A stretch of DNA of 6,500 nucleotides, taken from positions 1 to 6,500 of the forward strand of contig PXDA01000032.1 in NCBI GenBank assembly GCA_003566505.1. The letters run 5' to 3'. The translations under genes and the position numbers were made by a program. Below the pieces are notes generated by a model that made no database searches, was not told where the DNA came from, and was given only the letters and a program-made list of their open reading frames with translations. The number at the start of each line of letters is the position of its first letter. The first letter of the stretch is position 1. This document shows, piece after piece, positions 5,538 through 6,500 of this stretch. Source of the DNA: Mollicutes bacterium. Its GTDB lineage: Bacteria > Bacillota_I > Bacilli_A > RF39 > UBA660.

Positions 5538-5975
5538 GCTTTAAAAGATAAAAATAAGGAAGAATTAGAGCAATATTCACATAATGATTTGACGTATGAA
5601 ATTTTAAAAGAAAGAAAGATGCGTATGACAACGGCAGAAATTTTCCGTGAAATATGTGATTTGTTGGGTTATTCAGAAGATTATTATTTGGAATCAATTG
5701 CTGATTATTATACCGCATTGAATTTAGATAAGCGTTTTAAATTAGTAGATGAAAAAGAGTGGGATTTGCGTGAAAATTATCCAAATGATAAAGAAGATGA
5801 AATTGATGAAGAAGAAGATGAGGAAGAAATTGAGGGAACATTAGAAGAAGATATTGATGATGCTTTAGATGAAGAAGAAGATGATGAAATGGAAGATTTT
5901 GATGATGAAGGTGAAGAAGAAGAAGATGAATTAAGTGAACTCACTATTATTAGTGAAGATGAATTAGAAGAATAA
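5535..5975 (+). CDS. rpoE: RNA polymerase delta subunit
   Basis: Delta is a Firmicutes RNA polymerase accessory subunit that binds core enzyme, lowers non-specific nucleic acid binding, aids enzyme recycling and makes promoters more sensitive to the initiating nucleotide. The product has 146 residues (B. subtilis delta is 173). The N-terminal HARE-HTH fold covers about 15-80 (HNDLTYEILKERKMRMT, then FREICDLLGY and YYTALNLDKRFKLV). The tail from 87 onward is intrinsically disordered and strongly acidic: by count 41 of the last 60 residues are Asp or Glu, with no Lys or Arg. This is the classic delta architecture that mimics nucleic acid charge. It is third in the ywiB-argS-rpoE unit, as in B. 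subtilis, and is followed by an intrinsic terminator. In B. subtilis the next gene is pyrG; here it is prfA. Not to be confused with the sigma factor also called RpoE in Proteobacteria. Confidence 0.95.
   Translation: MALKDKNKEELEQYSHNDLTYEILKERKMRMTTAEIFREICDLLGYSEDYYLESIADYYTALNLDKRFKLVDEKEWDLRENYPNDKEDEIDEEEDEEEIEGTLEEDIDDALDEEEDDEMEDFDDEGEEEEDELSELTIISEDELEE
5793..5930 (+). repeat. Purine-rich GAT/GAA low-complexity tract in rpoE
   Basis: The acidic tail is coded by near-uninterrupted GAT and GAA triplets. A 17-base unit, GATGAAGAAGAAGATGA, occurs exactly twice (5805-5821 and 5868-5884), and similar GAA runs recur near 5913-5929. Such codon repeats can change length by slippage without losing frame, which fits the variable tail length of delta proteins. 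Confidence 0.8.
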
Positions 5976-5997
5976 ACTGTGCAAACAGTTTTTTTCT
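5974..5997 (+). terminator. Intrinsic terminator after rpoE with GCAA tetraloop
   Basis: AAACTGT (5974-5980) pairs with ACAGTTT (5985-5991) around the loop GCAA, a stable GNRA-type tetraloop, and is followed by a T run to 5995. The left arm begins within the rpoE TAA stop. The stem has two G-C pairs; the tetraloop should compensate in part. It closes the ywiB-argS-rpoE unit. Confidence 0.72.
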
Positions 5998-6011
5998 TGC
6001 ATATAAAATTG

Positions 6012-6020
6012 TGTTATAAT
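6012..6020 (+). promoter_or_regulatory. Extended -10 promoter for prfA
   Basis: TGTTATAAT (6012-6020) is a perfect extended -10. No good -35 lies 16-18 bases upstream: the region is the T tail of the terminator (TTTTCT at 5992-5997), and the TTGCAT at 5997-6002 is only 12 bases away. The transcript should begin near 6027, just before the Shine-Dalgarno GAGGGG at 6031-6036. Confidence 0.65.
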
Positions 6021-6045
6021 ATGGTTGTTAGAGGGGAATGAAAAC

Positions 6046-6500
6046 ATGCTTAATAAATTAGAAGAATTAAAAAATGAATATGAAGAAATAACTAAAGAAA
6101 TAGAGAAAGTGGCGCAAGAAAATGATTATCAAAAGTTGGCTGCTTTAAATAAAAAACAGGCAAAGCTACAATCTGCTTATGATTTTTGGTATCAATATAG
6201 TGCAATTGAAAAACAATTGCAAGAAGCTGAACAATTGCGTGATGATGATGAATTAAAAGAAATGGCTGATATGGAGATAAAAGAATTAACTACTCAGAAA
6301 GAAGCATTGATGCGCGATATAAAGGAATATTTAACACCTAAGGATGAAAATGATTCGCGTGATGTTATTGTGGAAATTAGAGGCGCCGCTGGTGGTGATG
6401 AAGCTAATATTTTTGCTGGCGATTTATATCGCATGTATACAAGATATGCTGATCAGCAAGGCTGGACTGTAGAAACATTAAACGCTGAAGAGGGGGTTTC
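6046..6500 (+). CDS. prfA: Peptide chain release factor 1, 3' end beyond window
   Basis: RF1 recognises UAA and UAG stop codons in the ribosomal A site and triggers peptide release. 151 complete codons are present of an expected total near 355. The N-terminal coiled/helical domain covers about 1-100 (many Glu and Lys), and the start of the PCRF domain shows IRGAAGGDEANIFAGDLYRM (111-130). The GGDEA..FAGDL form is the RF1 type; RF2 has a GGTES-like sequence there. The anticodon-like PxT motif and the catalytic GGQ lie outside the window. The ATG at 6046 is nine bases after GAGGGG (6031-6036). The nearer ATG at 6038 is in another frame and hits a stop after seven codons. The gene has its own promoter and often heads a unit with prmC, whose product methylates the GGQ glutamine, but that cannot be seen here. 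Confidence 0.96.
   Translation, partial: MLNKLEELKNEYEEITKEIEKVAQENDYQKLAALNKKQAKLQSAYDFWYQYSAIEKQLQEAEQLRDDDELKEMADMEIKELTTQKEALMRDIKEYLTPKDENDSRDVIVEIRGAAGGDEANIFAGDLYRMYTRYADQQGWTVETLNAEEGV

Noticed and set aside
1..6500. Mycoplasma-type code suggested by the AT-rich composition
   Set aside because: TGA terminates gatB, pduL and ywiB at the expected lengths, and Trp is coded by TGG.

Overview
The window is a dense, one-direction (+ strand) block of housekeeping genes from an AT-rich Gram-positive bacterium. Bacillota (Firmicutes) is the best reading, because ywiB-like gene, argS and rpoE (RNA polymerase delta subunit) sit together in the order known from Bacillus subtilis, and delta is essentially a Firmicutes protein. 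TGA is used as a stop (gatB, pduL, ywiB), TAG ends aspS and argS, TAA ends rpoE, and Trp is TGG, so the standard bacterial code applies and this is not a Mycoplasma-type code. I cannot place it below phylum; an AT-rich lineage of Bacilli or a relative is a guess.

Layout. (1) 1-2744: the 3' part of gatB, overlapping by 4 bases with aspS. (2) 2833-3435: pduL, a single-gene unit with its own promoter, flanked by weak terminator hairpins. (3) 3519-5975: ywiB-like gene, argS (4-base overlap) and rpoE (10-base gap), driven by one promoter and closed by a hairpin with a GCAA loop. (4) 6046 to the edge: the 5' part of prfA behind its own promoter. All gaps are under 90 bases, and each holds a hairpin followed by an extended -10 promoter of the form TGTTAYAAT.

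How it works together. Five of the seven genes serve translation: GatB (part of the tRNA amidotransferase), AspRS, ArgRS, RF1 and, by association, the YwiB-like protein. The AspRS carries His33 in the motif RDHGGVIFLD, the residue linked to non-discriminating AspRS enzymes that also charge tRNA-Asn. Next to gatB this makes a coherent two-step route to Asn-tRNA-Asn: AspRS makes Asp-tRNA-Asn and GatCAB amidates it. PduL adds an acyl-CoA/acyl-phosphate step of fermentation, and RpoE tunes RNA polymerase.

The most interesting point is the gatB/aspS junction. The gatB stop is preceded by an in-register A_AAA_AAA heptamer, and a -1 slip there leads straight into the aspS frame, so a GatB-AspRS fusion is possible in principle. 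Other items are the unusual sequence type of the AspRS, an 8-G tract inside argS, a PduL lacking an Arg usual in the family, and prfA placed directly after rpoE. No mobile elements, tRNA or rRNA genes, CRISPR arrays or clearly new gene systems are visible.
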